Origin: Oscillospiraceae bacterium
Lineage (GTDB): Bacteria; Bacillota; Clostridia; Oscillospirales; CAG-272
Assembly: GCA_015064355.1 (NCBI GenBank)
Contig: SVSJ01000024.1
Coordinates: 1 to 38,784, forward strand
Direction of reading: 5' to 3'
Length of the DNA: 38,784 bases
Made by a program: the position numbers and the translations under genes. Numbering within the stretch: the stretch's first letter is position 1; each line of letters begins with the position of its first letter. Positions 1 through 7,460 of this stretch are shown here, in pieces. The notes beneath the pieces were generated by a model that was not told where the DNA came from, did not search any database, and saw nothing but the letters and a program-made list of their open reading frames with translations.

Positions 1-87
1 ATGCTGTTTGAAGAAGAACAACACCTTGGAGATTGTATTGTAAACGAGAGGTTTGCAAATACATCTCGCAATCCTCTCGTATTTTGA
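1..87 (+). CDS. Possible C-terminal end of an upstream gene
   Basis: Frame 1 is open from the first base to a TGA at 85-87, giving 28 residues ending in NPLVF. An ATG happens to lie at position 1, but with no upstream sequence it cannot be told whether this is a start or an internal codon. It is more likely the tail of a gene cut by the window edge, on the same strand as the acetyltransferase that follows 27 bases later. No family is recognisable from so short a piece, and it may not be coding. Confidence 0.25.
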   Translation: MLFEEEQHLGDCIVNERFANTSRNPLVF

Positions 88-114
88 GCGTCACAACTAT
101 GAAAGGATTTAAAA

Positions 115-768
115 ATGGAAAACTTGACGATACGTTTAGAGACAGAAAATGACTACAGAGCCGTAGAAGAACTGACCCGCGAGGCATTTTGGAACGTCTA
201 CAAGCCCGGTGCTGACGAGCACTACTTCGTTCACATGATGCGAAATCACCCCGATTTCATTCCCGAGCTTGCCTTTGTGCTGGAGAAGGACGGAGAGATC
301 GTGGGCAACATCATGTACACCAAAGCTTGGCTTGATGATGAGAACGGAAACCGGAAGGAGATCCTTTCCTTCGGACCGCTTTGCGTTGCGCCGAAATATC
401 AAAGGCAGAAACTCGGCAAAATGCTGATCGAGCATTCCTTTGAGGTCGCACGAAAGATGGGATATGACGTGAATATCAACTTCGGCAATCCGGGCAATTA
501 TGTCAGCCGTGGGTTCGTGAGCTGCAAAAAGAAGAATGTGAGCTTTGTGGTGAATGGCAACTTCCCGACGGCGCTTCTCGTTTGCGAGCTTGTTCCGAAC
601 GCGCTTGACGGCAAAAAGTGGATGTATATCCCCTCTACTGCCGCCGATTGCTGCGAGGACGTTGCAGCAGTTGAGGCATTTGATGCGACTTTTCCTCCCA
701 AGGAAAAGAAGTGGATGCCGAGCCAAGAAGAATTCTATATTTATAGTCATTCATCGGTAGTCAGATAA
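115..768 (+). CDS. GNAT family N-acetyltransferase
   Basis: A 217-aa protein of the Gcn5-related acetyltransferase fold, which moves an acetyl group from acetyl-CoA to an amine of a small molecule or protein; the substrate cannot be told. Residues 5-130 carry the GNAT core: a beta strand at GEIVGNIMYTKAW, then the acetyl-CoA pyrophosphate-binding motif PKYQRQKLGKML (Q/R-x-x-G pattern) and the following helix, ending at NYVSRGF. The C-terminal 80 residues are less typical and probably fold over the core, as in the YhbS-like group. An AAAGGA ribosome site sits about 8 bases before the ATG. It is probably monocistronic or last in its operon, because a strong terminator follows 10 bases after the stop. 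Confidence 0.85.
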   Translation: MENLTIRLETENDYRAVEELTREAFWNVYKPGADEHYFVHMMRNHPDFIPELAFVLEKDGEIVGNIMYTKAWLDDENGNRKEILSFGPLCVAPKYQRQKLGKMLIEHSFEVARKMGYDVNINFGNPGNYVSRGFVSCKKKNVSFVVNGNFPTALLVCELVPNALDGKKWMYIPSTAADCCEDVAAVEAFDATFPPKEKKWMPSQEEFYIYSHSSVVR

Positions 769-778
769 ACGTAAAAAA

Positions 779-818
779 GCCGCTGAGGTGGAGTGATCCA
801 TCTCAGCGGCAATTTTTA
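779..818. terminator. Bidirectional intrinsic terminator
   Basis: A 14-bp stem (GCCGCTGAGGTGGA with one G-U pair against TCCATCTCAGCGGC, loop GTGA) spans 779-810. It is followed by a T-run on the plus strand and preceded by an A-run at 773-778, so it can end both the acetyltransferase and the convergent regulator gene. Confidence 0.9.
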
Positions 819-1580
819 TCTTTTCTTATAAATGACAAGTTCGGGATTTTCGCCGTTTTCCTCATAGGTGCAGATGAGGATGAAGTCCAAATTAGCGACG
901 ACTCCGAAGCATCGGTCACCACCGAATTCGCATTCGAGCTGATTGCCAAGATAGGTGGCGTTATCATCAAGGAATTTGACGGTCTTGCCGTTAGGAAGAC
1001 GGTATTCCAGATTGACGTAACCGCCCACAAGAGCATTGAGTTTTTCAACCTTCGGCATACCTTCCACCCCAAGGGCGTTGATCTCTTCGATCAGTTTACA
1101 CTTGAATTCTTCAAACTTTCCGCCATCGTCAAGATTTTTATATTGCTTCCAATAGTCGAGTTTGGGGAGCATTTCCTTCAAATAGGCGCGAGCCTGCTCC
1201 GAGGAGAAGGCTTCGCTTGCCATATTCGCTACGCAGACCTCGATCAAATCGTCCATATCGTGATACATATACTCGCCGTCGGCATAGCACCACTTGCAAT
1301 AATCTTCGTTGAAGATCCCGTCCTTCTCTTTGCTTATGCTGCTATCATCAAGCGGCATACCACAGCATTGACAGATAAGTTCTCTCGGTGAGCCGAGGAG
1401 TGTGTTGATCGAAACGTCGAAGAGTTTGGAGAGAAGTTTAAGCGTTTCGGTGTTGGGTACCGTTTCGCCATTCTCCCAACGGCTGACAGCTTGACGGGTG
1501 ACAAATACCTTTTCGGCAAGCTCCTCCTGGGAGAGCCCATGTTTTGTTCTGAGTTCCAGTATAATATCTTTCGTTTCCAT
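816..1580 (-). CDS. XRE-family regulator with zinc-ribbon domain
   Basis: A 254-aa protein in three parts. Residues 1-62 are a Cro/CI-type helix-turn-helix (LSQEELAEKVFVTRQAVSRW). Residues 68-150 match the putative zinc-ribbon family often found in Firmicutes (CQCCGMPL ... YCKWCYADG, four or more cysteines able to bind Zn). Residues 178-254 are a separate small domain (GGYVNLEYRLPNGKTVKFLD onward) also seen as a stand-alone protein; I tentatively connect it to DUF6061 but am unsure. The regulator probably acts on its own promoter or on neighbours. An AAGGAGG site 6-8 bases before the ATG fixes the start. It is transcribed toward the acetyltransferase and shares a terminator with it. Confidence 0.85.
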   Translation of the reverse strand: METKDIILELRTKHGLSQEELAEKVFVTRQAVSRWENGETVPNTETLKLLSKLFDVSINTLLGSPRELICQCCGMPLDDSSISKEKDGIFNEDYCKWCYADGEYMYHDMDDLIEVCVANMASEAFSSEQARAYLKEMLPKLDYWKQYKNLDDGGKFEEFKCKLIEEINALGVEGMPKVEKLNALVGGYVNLEYRLPNGKTVKFLDDNATYLGNQLECEFGGDRCFGVVANLDFILICTYEENGENPELVIYKKR

Positions 1581-1611
1581 ATGTTTTACCTCCTTTTTTT
1601 ACTGTGGTTAT

Positions 1612-1640
1612 ATTATAACAGATTGCGAGGTGAATCACAA
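1612..1640 (-). promoter_or_regulatory. Sigma-A promoter of the XRE regulator
   Basis: On the minus strand TTGTGA and TATAAT are separated by 17 bases, with the -10 box about 30 bases before the start codon. Confidence 0.65.
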
Positions 1641-1774
1641 GCAACGCGCTGTTGCTCTCGCACCTTTTTCTTTGTTTACTGCGGTGAAACTGTTGATATC
1701 CATATGGGCTAACCTGTTAGCGCACATGGAAATGATCGGGACTGTAGCAAAAATCGGAACAATTCGAAAAGGTC

Positions 1775-1803
1775 TTGAAAGATGAGCATGATTATGCTAT
1801 ACT
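1775..1803 (+). promoter_or_regulatory. Sigma-A promoter of the 304-aa gene
   Basis: TTGAAA and TATACT are separated by exactly 17 bases. An AAGGAGG site at 1821-1827 and the ATG at 1835 follow. Confidence 0.75.
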
Positions 1804-1834
1804 GTAAGTGTAAAATCATCAAGGAGGTTCTGTT

Positions 1835-2749
1835 ATGCTTGAAATGAAAGAGTGCTGTAAAGTACCGTTTCCGGAAAAGCTTTTTGAAGGTTACAAAGTA
1901 AAGGATACTGCTATTTATACGAATGTAAACGCTTCAAAAGTCGTTGATATGATGAAGCGTTTTATTGAAATGCATAACGAGCCTATGTTTTTTATTCTGG
2001 AGCTTCCTTGCAAAAACGAGGATGGGATCACGTCAGAAAAGACCATTACAAACGCAAACGACGACTATGACGTCTATTTTATCGATGGTCTTGATACCAA
2101 ACAGGCACTCGATTGTCTGAATTCACTCGGTAGTTTTCTCGTCAAGGATGGAATGAATAATTTCGGCTTCGGTTGCCACGAATCTCACGAGGAGATCCTG
2201 CTCGGTAAATACAACGTGATGACGATCTATACCAAAAGCGCAGATTCGTATCGTAAGTTTTTCAAGGAATTTGGGATTAAAAAGGTTAAAAATCTCATAA
2301 CCGCATGGGATACGTTTGATCCTTTACATCCGGGGGAATGTGAACGGTGCGTTTCTAAAGAAACGGGAAAAACCATTTACGACATTCCCGAAATGTATAA
2401 AGAATATGGAATGTATTTATACGAGGCTCGAAAAGAATATTACGAAGAAACGGAGAAAGAAATCACATTCGATGAGTTGATCGGTAAAGTTCTTTTGGTT
2501 GGAATCACATATTACACCCACGACAATGAATACATCGAGCGAAAGCAGTTTTATGGAACGGTCACGGAAGTAACCGAGGATTTAATCCGTGTCAAGCAGA
2601 AGGACGGAACGGATTTCACTCTTCCCCCAGATTTAAGCTCAACCAAGCGTGCTCGTCAAGGCGAATACAAGCTTCGTTCCACGGGCGAGGTTGTAGTGAA
2701 TCCCGACTTTCTTGCAACCTGGAATTTGAACAGAGCTAAAGAAGACTAA
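1835..2749 (+). CDS. Uncharacterised 304-aa protein
   Basis: I do not recognise a characterised family. The protein is soluble, with no signal peptide or membrane segment, and acidic. It seems to have two parts. Residues 1-200 form a mixed alpha/beta region with a HPGECERCVSKETG stretch near residue 165 that could hold a metal or disulfide. Residues 215-304 form a compact beta-rich domain (GKVLLVGITYYTHDNEYIE, then LPPDLSS and LRSTGEVVVNPDF) resembling a module seen at the end of many hypothetical bacterial proteins. The start is fixed by AAGGAGG 7 bases upstream. It has its own promoter and terminator, so it is monocistronic. It lies just left of a tRNA remnant and could be island cargo. Confidence 0.75.
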   Translation: MLEMKECCKVPFPEKLFEGYKVKDTAIYTNVNASKVVDMMKRFIEMHNEPMFFILELPCKNEDGITSEKTITNANDDYDVYFIDGLDTKQALDCLNSLGSFLVKDGMNNFGFGCHESHEEILLGKYNVMTIYTKSADSYRKFFKEFGIKKVKNLITAWDTFDPLHPGECERCVSKETGKTIYDIPEMYKEYGMYLYEARKEYYEETEKEITFDELIGKVLLVGITYYTHDNEYIERKQFYGTVTEVTEDLIRVKQKDGTDFTLPPDLSSTKRARQGEYKLRSTGEVVVNPDFLATWNLNRAKED

Positions 2750-2758
2750 CAGCAATGT

Positions 2759-2800
2759 TCCCCCGAGATGTTTTTCATCGTTTCGGGGGAGTATTTTATT
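2759..2800 (+). terminator. Intrinsic terminator
   Basis: TCCCCCGA (2759-2766) pairs with TCGGGGGA (2783-2790), with GATG/CATC extending the stem inward; a T-rich tail follows. Confidence 0.85.
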
Positions 2801-2889
2801 GACCACAGTTTATTCCATTTACACGGACGGTGTACACGGAAACAATGAAGATAAAATGGCAGAAAACGAGTTAAAAACGGTACCCGTAA

Positions 2890-2933
2890 CGTTTGGGATC
2901 ACGATGTCGCGGGTTCAAATCTTGTCATTCCGA
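2890..2933 (+). pseudogene. 3' half of a tRNA-Pro(UGG) gene; probable att scar
   Basis: The stretch reads like the second half of a proline tRNA. It has a TTTGGGA anticodon loop (anticodon TGG), then GTCGCGGG, the T-loop TTCAAAT, CTTGT and the 3' acceptor strand CATTCCG plus discriminator A. The 5' half is missing: the preceding bases do not pair with the anticodon stem, and no CGGAATG-type acceptor strand lies upstream. The T stem pairs only with several G-U pairs, so it is decayed. Such 3' tRNA fragments are typical of the att site left at one end of an integrated element. The upstream 90 bases (2800-2889) hold nothing I recognise. Confidence 0.7.
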
Positions 2934-2941
2934 TAAATTTT

Positions 2942-2990
2942 AATAATCCGAACATTCTCATCTTTGTAGAGTTGTTCGGATTATTTGTTT
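2942..2990. terminator. 13-bp hairpin terminator
   Basis: AATAATCCGAACA (2942-2954) pairs perfectly with TGTTCGGATTATT (2973-2985). It could be the original terminator of the tRNA-Pro gene, or serve the aconitase X operon that ends at 3029 on the other strand. The T-tracts are short on both sides. Confidence 0.65.
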
Positions 2991-3028
2991 ATTCAATTAT
3001 GATGCCGCTGGAAATTATACTCTCAGTA

Positions 3029-3472
3029 TTACTCTACCTCAACAACACCGTCAGGCTTTACGGTAATCTTCATTCCATCTTTTACGTAATTGAGGAATTC
3101 ATCGCCGAGAGAATCAACAACAGGCATAGTCACGCCGTCTACCCAAACGTCTGCCAGTACTGCGCCGGCTGCTGCGAGGGAGTCGATGTGGTTGGCAAAC
3201 AGCATGCAGGCCGGATTTTTCTGCATTGAGCAAGCGCAATAAAGCACAAGTCCGCCTGTAGTGGAGCCAATTGTTTGGGGCAGACAAAGTGCCTTACCAA
3301 GGAGCGGCTTTCCGTAAAGCTCTGTATTGCTCTGGTCTCCACATTTTACTTCCTTATCGCCAAACTGCAATGCCATCTGAAGCGAGGCAAGTGTGTTAAA
3401 ACCTTCTTTAGTTACAACCGCTTCGGCAGTTACTTCACCGGGTGTAACAACTCTTCCCTGAAACTTTTTCAT
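3029..3472 (-). CDS. Aconitase X swivel-domain (small) subunit
   Basis: A 147-aa protein of the DUF126/AcnX swivel family, the mobile domain that closes over the active site of aconitase X. The family hallmark is seen around residues 63-80: LPQTIGSTTGG, with the GS-x2-G loop that supplies the catalytic serine, followed by LFANHIDSLAAAGAVLADV. AcnX enzymes dehydrate small hydroxy acids; known members act on cis-3-hydroxy-L-proline or on mevalonate 5-phosphate. The start overlaps the stop of the large subunit in a TAATG arrangement, so the two are translationally coupled and surely form one enzyme. Length is normal for the split form. It is the last gene of a three-gene operon. Confidence 0.88.
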   Translation of the reverse strand: MKKFQGRVVTPGEVTAEAVVTKEGFNTLASLQMALQFGDKEVKCGDQSNTELYGKPLLGKALCLPQTIGSTTGGLVLYCACSMQKNPACMLFANHIDSLAAAGAVLADVWVDGVTMPVVDSLGDEFLNYVKDGMKITVKPDGVVEVE

Positions 3473-4746
3473 TAGTTTTTACCTCCAGTGATTATTGTGA
3501 GTATTTCCGCATCAGTATAATATCTTGAGCTTGTATAAGTGCGAAGCTTATTTGAGGATGTAATAACAGGCATCTTCTTACAAAGAGGGTTATTCATATA
3601 CATCAGAGGGCAAATATACGATGTGATAACGCCGGTTGCCTTAAGTCTTGCTGCAAATTCGGTCTTCTCAAACGCTTCAAGCACGGCAGGAGCTGCGGTG
3701 AATACAGTCTTGACTGCAACCTTGTTCTTGCCGTTCTTTTTAAGCTCTGACTCAAGGTTAAGAGTCCAGTCCTTGAGCTGCTCAAGTGAGAGGTGAGGAC
3801 AGCCTACGAAGCAAAGCTTGGGAGCTGCATCAGGATTCTTCCAGATAACAGGATAGTTTTTCTGCACTCTCTCAAGTTCGGCGTCGTCAATGATATATTC
3901 CTTTGCCCCTTCTGCAATAAGGCTTTCCCCAAGTTCCACAGCTTCGGGAGTAAGGTTTGCTATATGATAAAGACCAACAGCACCGTTGGATGCGGTTGCA
4001 GCACCAAAGTCCTTGAGATATGCACAAGCTGAATCGTTCAACTCGTTGCCGATCCACTTGTCGAGACCTACAACATAAGGAACGTCCTCCATTACCTTCA
4101 TGCCGATAGCCGAGCCGAGGAGCTGTGCTTCGGGCTTTTTGGTAGTTTTTACCTTAACAACCCAAGTAGCACGTCTGCCTTCGTCGGTGAGAAGTCCAAA
4201 GTAAGGTACGTAACCAACGATGGAGCCCATTATGTCAATAATGCCTGAGTTACGGTTACATCTTGCTCCAAGCACAGAGTTAGCATAAACAACTGCGCTG
4301 GACTCTGCCCAAGAAAGCACGTCACCCTTCTGTGGCTTGTTCCCTACCTCGTCCATGTAACAGGTGCAGGTAAAAGCGTTCTTATCCATAAGTCCGAGCT
4401 TACCAAGCTGGTCCTCGTAGAAACTCTGCTTCGTATACATAAATTTGTTGAAAACAAGGTTTTGCAAGATATTGGCAGGCACATTTTTATCAAGAGGACG
4501 GGGGTCAACTGAGAATTTCTGCTCAGAGCATACACCCGCATCAAGAAGCTGCTGCATAAGATCGTAAACAGGTGCCATAACCTTGAGGCCGAATGAAGTT
4601 ACAAGGTGGTTATACTTCGAGGTGATGGGAACGAGTTTTTCAGCTTCAAATGCATCGCCGTACATCACAAGTGTTTTCATTACTTTGGCAAGGGTTTCCC
4701 CTTTTTCGCCGTCAAGGATCGCCTGCTGTTCTTTTGTTAGTATCAT
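3472..4746 (-). CDS. Aconitase X catalytic (large) subunit
   Basis: A 424-aa DUF521/AcnX catalytic subunit. It opens with the family signature (LTKEQQAILDGEKGETLAKV) and has the conserved WAESSAVVYANSVLGAR segment. Three cysteine sites matching the Fe-S ligands of the family are present: TCTCY, VGCPH and YICPL. The start is set at the ATG preceded by AGGAGA 7 bases away, not at an upstream TTG that lies between the previous stop and this ribosome site. The reaction is expected to be removal of water from a small hydroxy acid in the cytoplasm. The neighbour upstream is an enoate-reductase-like flavoenzyme, which suggests dehydration followed by reduction of the new double bond. The substrate is unknown. 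Confidence 0.9.
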   Translation of the reverse strand: MILTKEQQAILDGEKGETLAKVMKTLVMYGDAFEAEKLVPITSKYNHLVTSFGLKVMAPVYDLMQQLLDAGVCSEQKFSVDPRPLDKNVPANILQNLVFNKFMYTKQSFYEDQLGKLGLMDKNAFTCTCYMDEVGNKPQKGDVLSWAESSAVVYANSVLGARCNRNSGIIDIMGSIVGYVPYFGLLTDEGRRATWVVKVKTTKKPEAQLLGSAIGMKVMEDVPYVVGLDKWIGNELNDSACAYLKDFGAATASNGAVGLYHIANLTPEAVELGESLIAEGAKEYIIDDAELERVQKNYPVIWKNPDAAPKLCFVGCPHLSLEQLKDWTLNLESELKKNGKNKVAVKTVFTAAPAVLEAFEKTEFAARLKATGVITSYICPLMYMNNPLCKKMPVITSSNKLRTYTSSRYYTDAEILTIITGGKN

Positions 4747-4767
4747 ATTACTTTCTCCTCTCAAATT

Positions 4768-6837
4768 TTACAGTTTCATACAGATATTCCATGCGCCCCA
4801 GATAACCGTGCGAAGGTTGCCTACCTTTGCGGCATCACCGATCACGTGGATATGTCTTCCGCCAGTGGCAACAGGTGCGGGATTATAGCCTACTGAAAGG
4901 ATCACGGAATCAGTTTGAACAGTAAATGTCTCCCCGTCTTTGTCCTTGAGTGTAACGCTTCCGTCGTTGATTTCGGAAAGTGAGGTTTCAAGATATACGG
5001 GAACTTTGTTAGTCTTGAAGAAATCGCGGAGATAGCTTGTGTTAGCAAGGCAAATACCCTTTGTGGTGATAAGGTCATCCTGCATTTCTACAATTACAGG
5101 CTTTTTGCCCTTGAGATACAGATCGTATGCGATCTCGCATCCAGTAAGACCGCCACCGATTACAACAACATTGTCACCGACAGTCTTGTTACCAAGCAAA
5201 TAGTCGACTGCTTCAACGGCAGTTTCCGCACCCTTGACAGGGATTCTCTTTGCAACAGCACCGGTTGCCACGATAATCTCGTCAGCATCAAGAGATTTCA
5301 CGTCCTTGATCTCTGTGTTCAAATTTACGGTAATGGAATACTTCTTAAGCTCGCGAATGTACCAGGCAATAAGCGCTCTGTCTTTTTCCTTGAATGAAGG
5401 GGCTGCTGCTGCGATAAACACGCCGCCAAGCTTGTCGGATTTTTCGTAGAGTGTTACGCTGTGTCCGCGCTTTGCACAAACAATGGCTGCTTCCATACCA
5501 CCGATACCACCGCCGATAATTGCGATCTTCTTCTTTTTCTTTGCAGGCTCAATATGATATTTACCCGACTGCATTGTTTCGGGATTAAGGGCGCAACGTG
5601 CAAGTCCCATTGTGTCGGTCAGATCCTGGGTGTTAGCGTGACCCTTGGAGGAGGAGAAGTTGAAGCAACCGCTATGGCAGCAGATACAAGGCTTGATGTC
5701 TTCAAGTCGGTCTTCAATAAGCTTTGTGATCCATTCGGGGTCAACGAGGAACTGGCGTGCAACGCCAACCGCGTCGATTCTTCCCTCTGCAACAGCTTTT
5801 GCGCCTACCTCTGCGTCCATTCTGCCGGCACATACTACAGGAATGTCAACGAATTTCTTAATATGTGCTACGTCGTCAAGGTTGCAGTTTTTGGGCATAT
5901 ACATCGGCGGATGCGCCCAATACCAAGAATCGTATGTACCGTTGTCAGCGTTGAGCATATCGTAGCCTGCATCCTGAAGATATTTTGCCGCTTTCTCTGA
6001 TTCTTCCATAGAGCGACCAACCTCGGTATATTCTTCGCCGGGCATAGCACCCTCGCAAAAGCCCTTCATCTTTGATTCAACAGAATAACGGAGGGAAACG
6101 GGATAATCCTTGCCGCACGCTTCCTTGATTGCCTCAACTACCTCTCGAGCAAAGCGATAGCGGTTTTCAAAGCTTCCACCGTATTCATCAGTACGCTTGT
6201 TGAAGAATTCAATAGAGAACTGGTCAAGGAGATATCCTTCGTGCACAGCGTGAACCTCAACACCGTCTACACCGGCTTCTTTACAGAGCTTTGCTGTCTT
6301 GGCAAAAGCCTCGATGATCTCGTGGATCTGCTCTTTGGTCATCTCCGGACATTCGATGTCGTGTGCCCAACGAGAAGGCTGAGGTGAGGGGGATGCAAGC
6401 TCGTGACTTGTGTCTAAAATAGGCTTAACGATGGCGCGGGTGAACTTATTTTTATGGAGAGGCGCAACAAGTTCGGTGATCGCCCAAGAGCGTCCCATAC
6501 CGGCTGTAAGCTGAACAAAAAGTTTGGCACCGGTCTTATGGATCTCGTCCATAAACACCTTAAGGTCCTTGAACATCTTTTCGTTTTGCCAGAGCCATTT
6601 ACCCCAGAAGGTATCGCGCAGGGGGGCTATGCCGGGAATAATTAGGCCGACGTTATTTTTTGCTCTTTCCAAAAACAGTTTTGCTGCTTCCTTGTCAAAG
6701 TGACATCCCGTAAGCTCAAACCAGCCAAACAGTGATGTACCGCCCATAGGACACATTACGATTCGGTTTTTGATCTCCACGTTGCCTATTTTCCAAGGCG
6801 TGAATAAGGCTTCGTACTTTTCATCGATCTTGTTCAT
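4768..6837 (-). CDS. Enoate reductase / 2,4-dienoyl-CoA reductase-type flavoprotein
   Basis: A 689-aa three-cofactor flavoprotein. Residues 1-360 form an Old Yellow Enzyme FMN barrel (ALFTPWKIGNVEIKNRIV; VHAVHEGYLLDQF; EYGGSFENRYRFAREVV). A 4Fe-4S cluster motif follows (CICCHSGCF, then ARCALNPE). The C-terminal half has FAD and NAD(P)H Rossmann motifs (IAIIGGGIGGMEAA and VVVIGGGLTGCEIA). Relatives include clostridial 2-enoate reductase, E. coli FadH and BaiCD/BaiH; which substrate applies cannot be told. The size fits the family (about 640-690 aa). It is first in an operon with the two aconitase X subunits: its stop lies 21 bases before the next ATG. GGAGG sits about 11 bases before the start, a little far. 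Confidence 0.88.
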   Translation of the reverse strand: MNKIDEKYEALFTPWKIGNVEIKNRIVMCPMGGTSLFGWFELTGCHFDKEAAKLFLERAKNNVGLIIPGIAPLRDTFWGKWLWQNEKMFKDLKVFMDEIHKTGAKLFVQLTAGMGRSWAITELVAPLHKNKFTRAIVKPILDTSHELASPSPQPSRWAHDIECPEMTKEQIHEIIEAFAKTAKLCKEAGVDGVEVHAVHEGYLLDQFSIEFFNKRTDEYGGSFENRYRFAREVVEAIKEACGKDYPVSLRYSVESKMKGFCEGAMPGEEYTEVGRSMEESEKAAKYLQDAGYDMLNADNGTYDSWYWAHPPMYMPKNCNLDDVAHIKKFVDIPVVCAGRMDAEVGAKAVAEGRIDAVGVARQFLVDPEWITKLIEDRLEDIKPCICCHSGCFNFSSSKGHANTQDLTDTMGLARCALNPETMQSGKYHIEPAKKKKKIAIIGGGIGGMEAAIVCAKRGHSVTLYEKSDKLGGVFIAAAAPSFKEKDRALIAWYIRELKKYSITVNLNTEIKDVKSLDADEIIVATGAVAKRIPVKGAETAVEAVDYLLGNKTVGDNVVVIGGGLTGCEIAYDLYLKGKKPVIVEMQDDLITTKGICLANTSYLRDFFKTNKVPVYLETSLSEINDGSVTLKDKDGETFTVQTDSVILSVGYNPAPVATGGRHIHVIGDAAKVGNLRTVIWGAWNICMKL

Positions 6838-6904
6838 AGTGATTCATTCCTCCAAAAATATTTTTAATAATAATTCTCTTATTAACGCTTGGGATTACAG
6901 GGAT

Positions 6905-6913
6905 ATTATAGCA
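6905..6913 (-). promoter_or_regulatory. Extended -10 promoter of the flavoprotein/AcnX operon
   Basis: TGCTATAAT on the minus strand is an extended -10 element about 70 bases before the start codon. No good -35 box is seen at 17 bases, which fits the extended -10 class. Confidence 0.55.
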
Positions 6914-7003
6914 TATAAAACAGAAAATATCTACACAAACATCTGAATATGTAGAGTAAAAATGTAAATTAATGCTTACTCTGCAGCAGACTATGCAAAA
7001 AAC

Positions 7004-7032
7004 TTGCAAATTTTACCGGGTTATGATAGAAT
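7004..7032 (+). promoter_or_regulatory. Sigma-A promoter of the DUF1653 gene
   Basis: TTGCAA and TAGAAT are separated by 17 bases. The TTG of the -35 box is in frame with the gene, so it could be mistaken for a start codon. Confidence 0.7.
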
Positions 7033-7069
7033 AAGAACACAAAAGCGTGGTAATTATCGGGAGGCGTCG

Positions 7070-7444
7070 ATGTTTAACATAGAATGCGGCGAATACTTAC
7101 ATTTCAAGGGAAAGCCTTATTTAGTTTACGGAACGGGTATGCTTGATAGCGAAGAATACGTTATCTACCGTCACGATTACGGTGCGCGTGAATTCTGGAT
7201 CAGACCGACTGCTATGTTCAAAGAAGTAATTGAGCGCGACGGCAAGGTTACAAAAAGATTCACTTGCGTGTCTGCTGTACCGGACGAAGATAGTCTTGGA
7301 CGACTTATAAAGATTTGGAGCGAGGGGATCTTCCCTCTCTATCACTCGGAAAGCCTTGAGGCTTATGAAATTGCGCGTATTGATGAAGTAACCGGCAAAA
7401 TAGATCTTGCCAAATCAGAAAGATACGAAAAAAAGGAGTCTTAA
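7070..7444 (+). CDS. DUF1653 domain protein
   Basis: A 124-aa protein. Residues 1-75 match DUF1653, a small beta-rich domain: FNIECGEYLHFKGKPYLV, then EYVIYRHDYG, the WIRP motif with AMFKEVI, and VTKRF. The function of this family is unknown. It is often a short stand-alone cytoplasmic protein, and here it has about 45 extra charged C-terminal residues. The start is the ATG behind GGGAGG; a longer reading from the upstream TTG would begin inside the -35 box and is rejected. The gene has its own promoter and terminator. Confidence 0.85.
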   Translation: MFNIECGEYLHFKGKPYLVYGTGMLDSEEYVIYRHDYGAREFWIRPTAMFKEVIERDGKVTKRFTCVSAVPDEDSLGRLIKIWSEGIFPLYHSESLEAYEIARIDEVTGKIDLAKSERYEKKES

Positions 7445-7460
7445 AACTCCTTTTTATTTT
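7428..7460. terminator. Bidirectional terminator overlapping the DUF1653 stop
   Basis: AAAAGGAGT (7431-7439) pairs with ACTCCTTTT (7446-7454), with the stop codon in the loop. T-runs follow on the plus strand and A-runs precede it, so it also ends the convergent phosphoglycerol transferase unit. Confidence 0.88.

Noticed and set aside
136-750. Long antisense frame (204 aa) over the first acetyltransferase gene
   Set aside because: It mirrors the GNAT gene, has no ribosome site and shows no protein family pattern; it is a shadow of codon usage.
2820-2933. Complete tRNA-Pro gene
   Set aside because: The acceptor 5' strand, D arm and 5' anticodon stem are absent; only the 3' half is recognisable.
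5461-6000. Plus-strand frame of 179 aa inside the enoate-reductase-type gene
   Set aside because: It is antisense to a well-supported flavoprotein, Cys-rich without pattern, and has no promoter or ribosome site.
4768-6837. Naming the flavoprotein as a bile acid enzyme (BaiCD/BaiH) because a bile salt hydrolase lies in the window
   Set aside because: The two genes are 10 kb apart in separate units, and the reductase is paired with aconitase X; family membership alone does not give the substrate.
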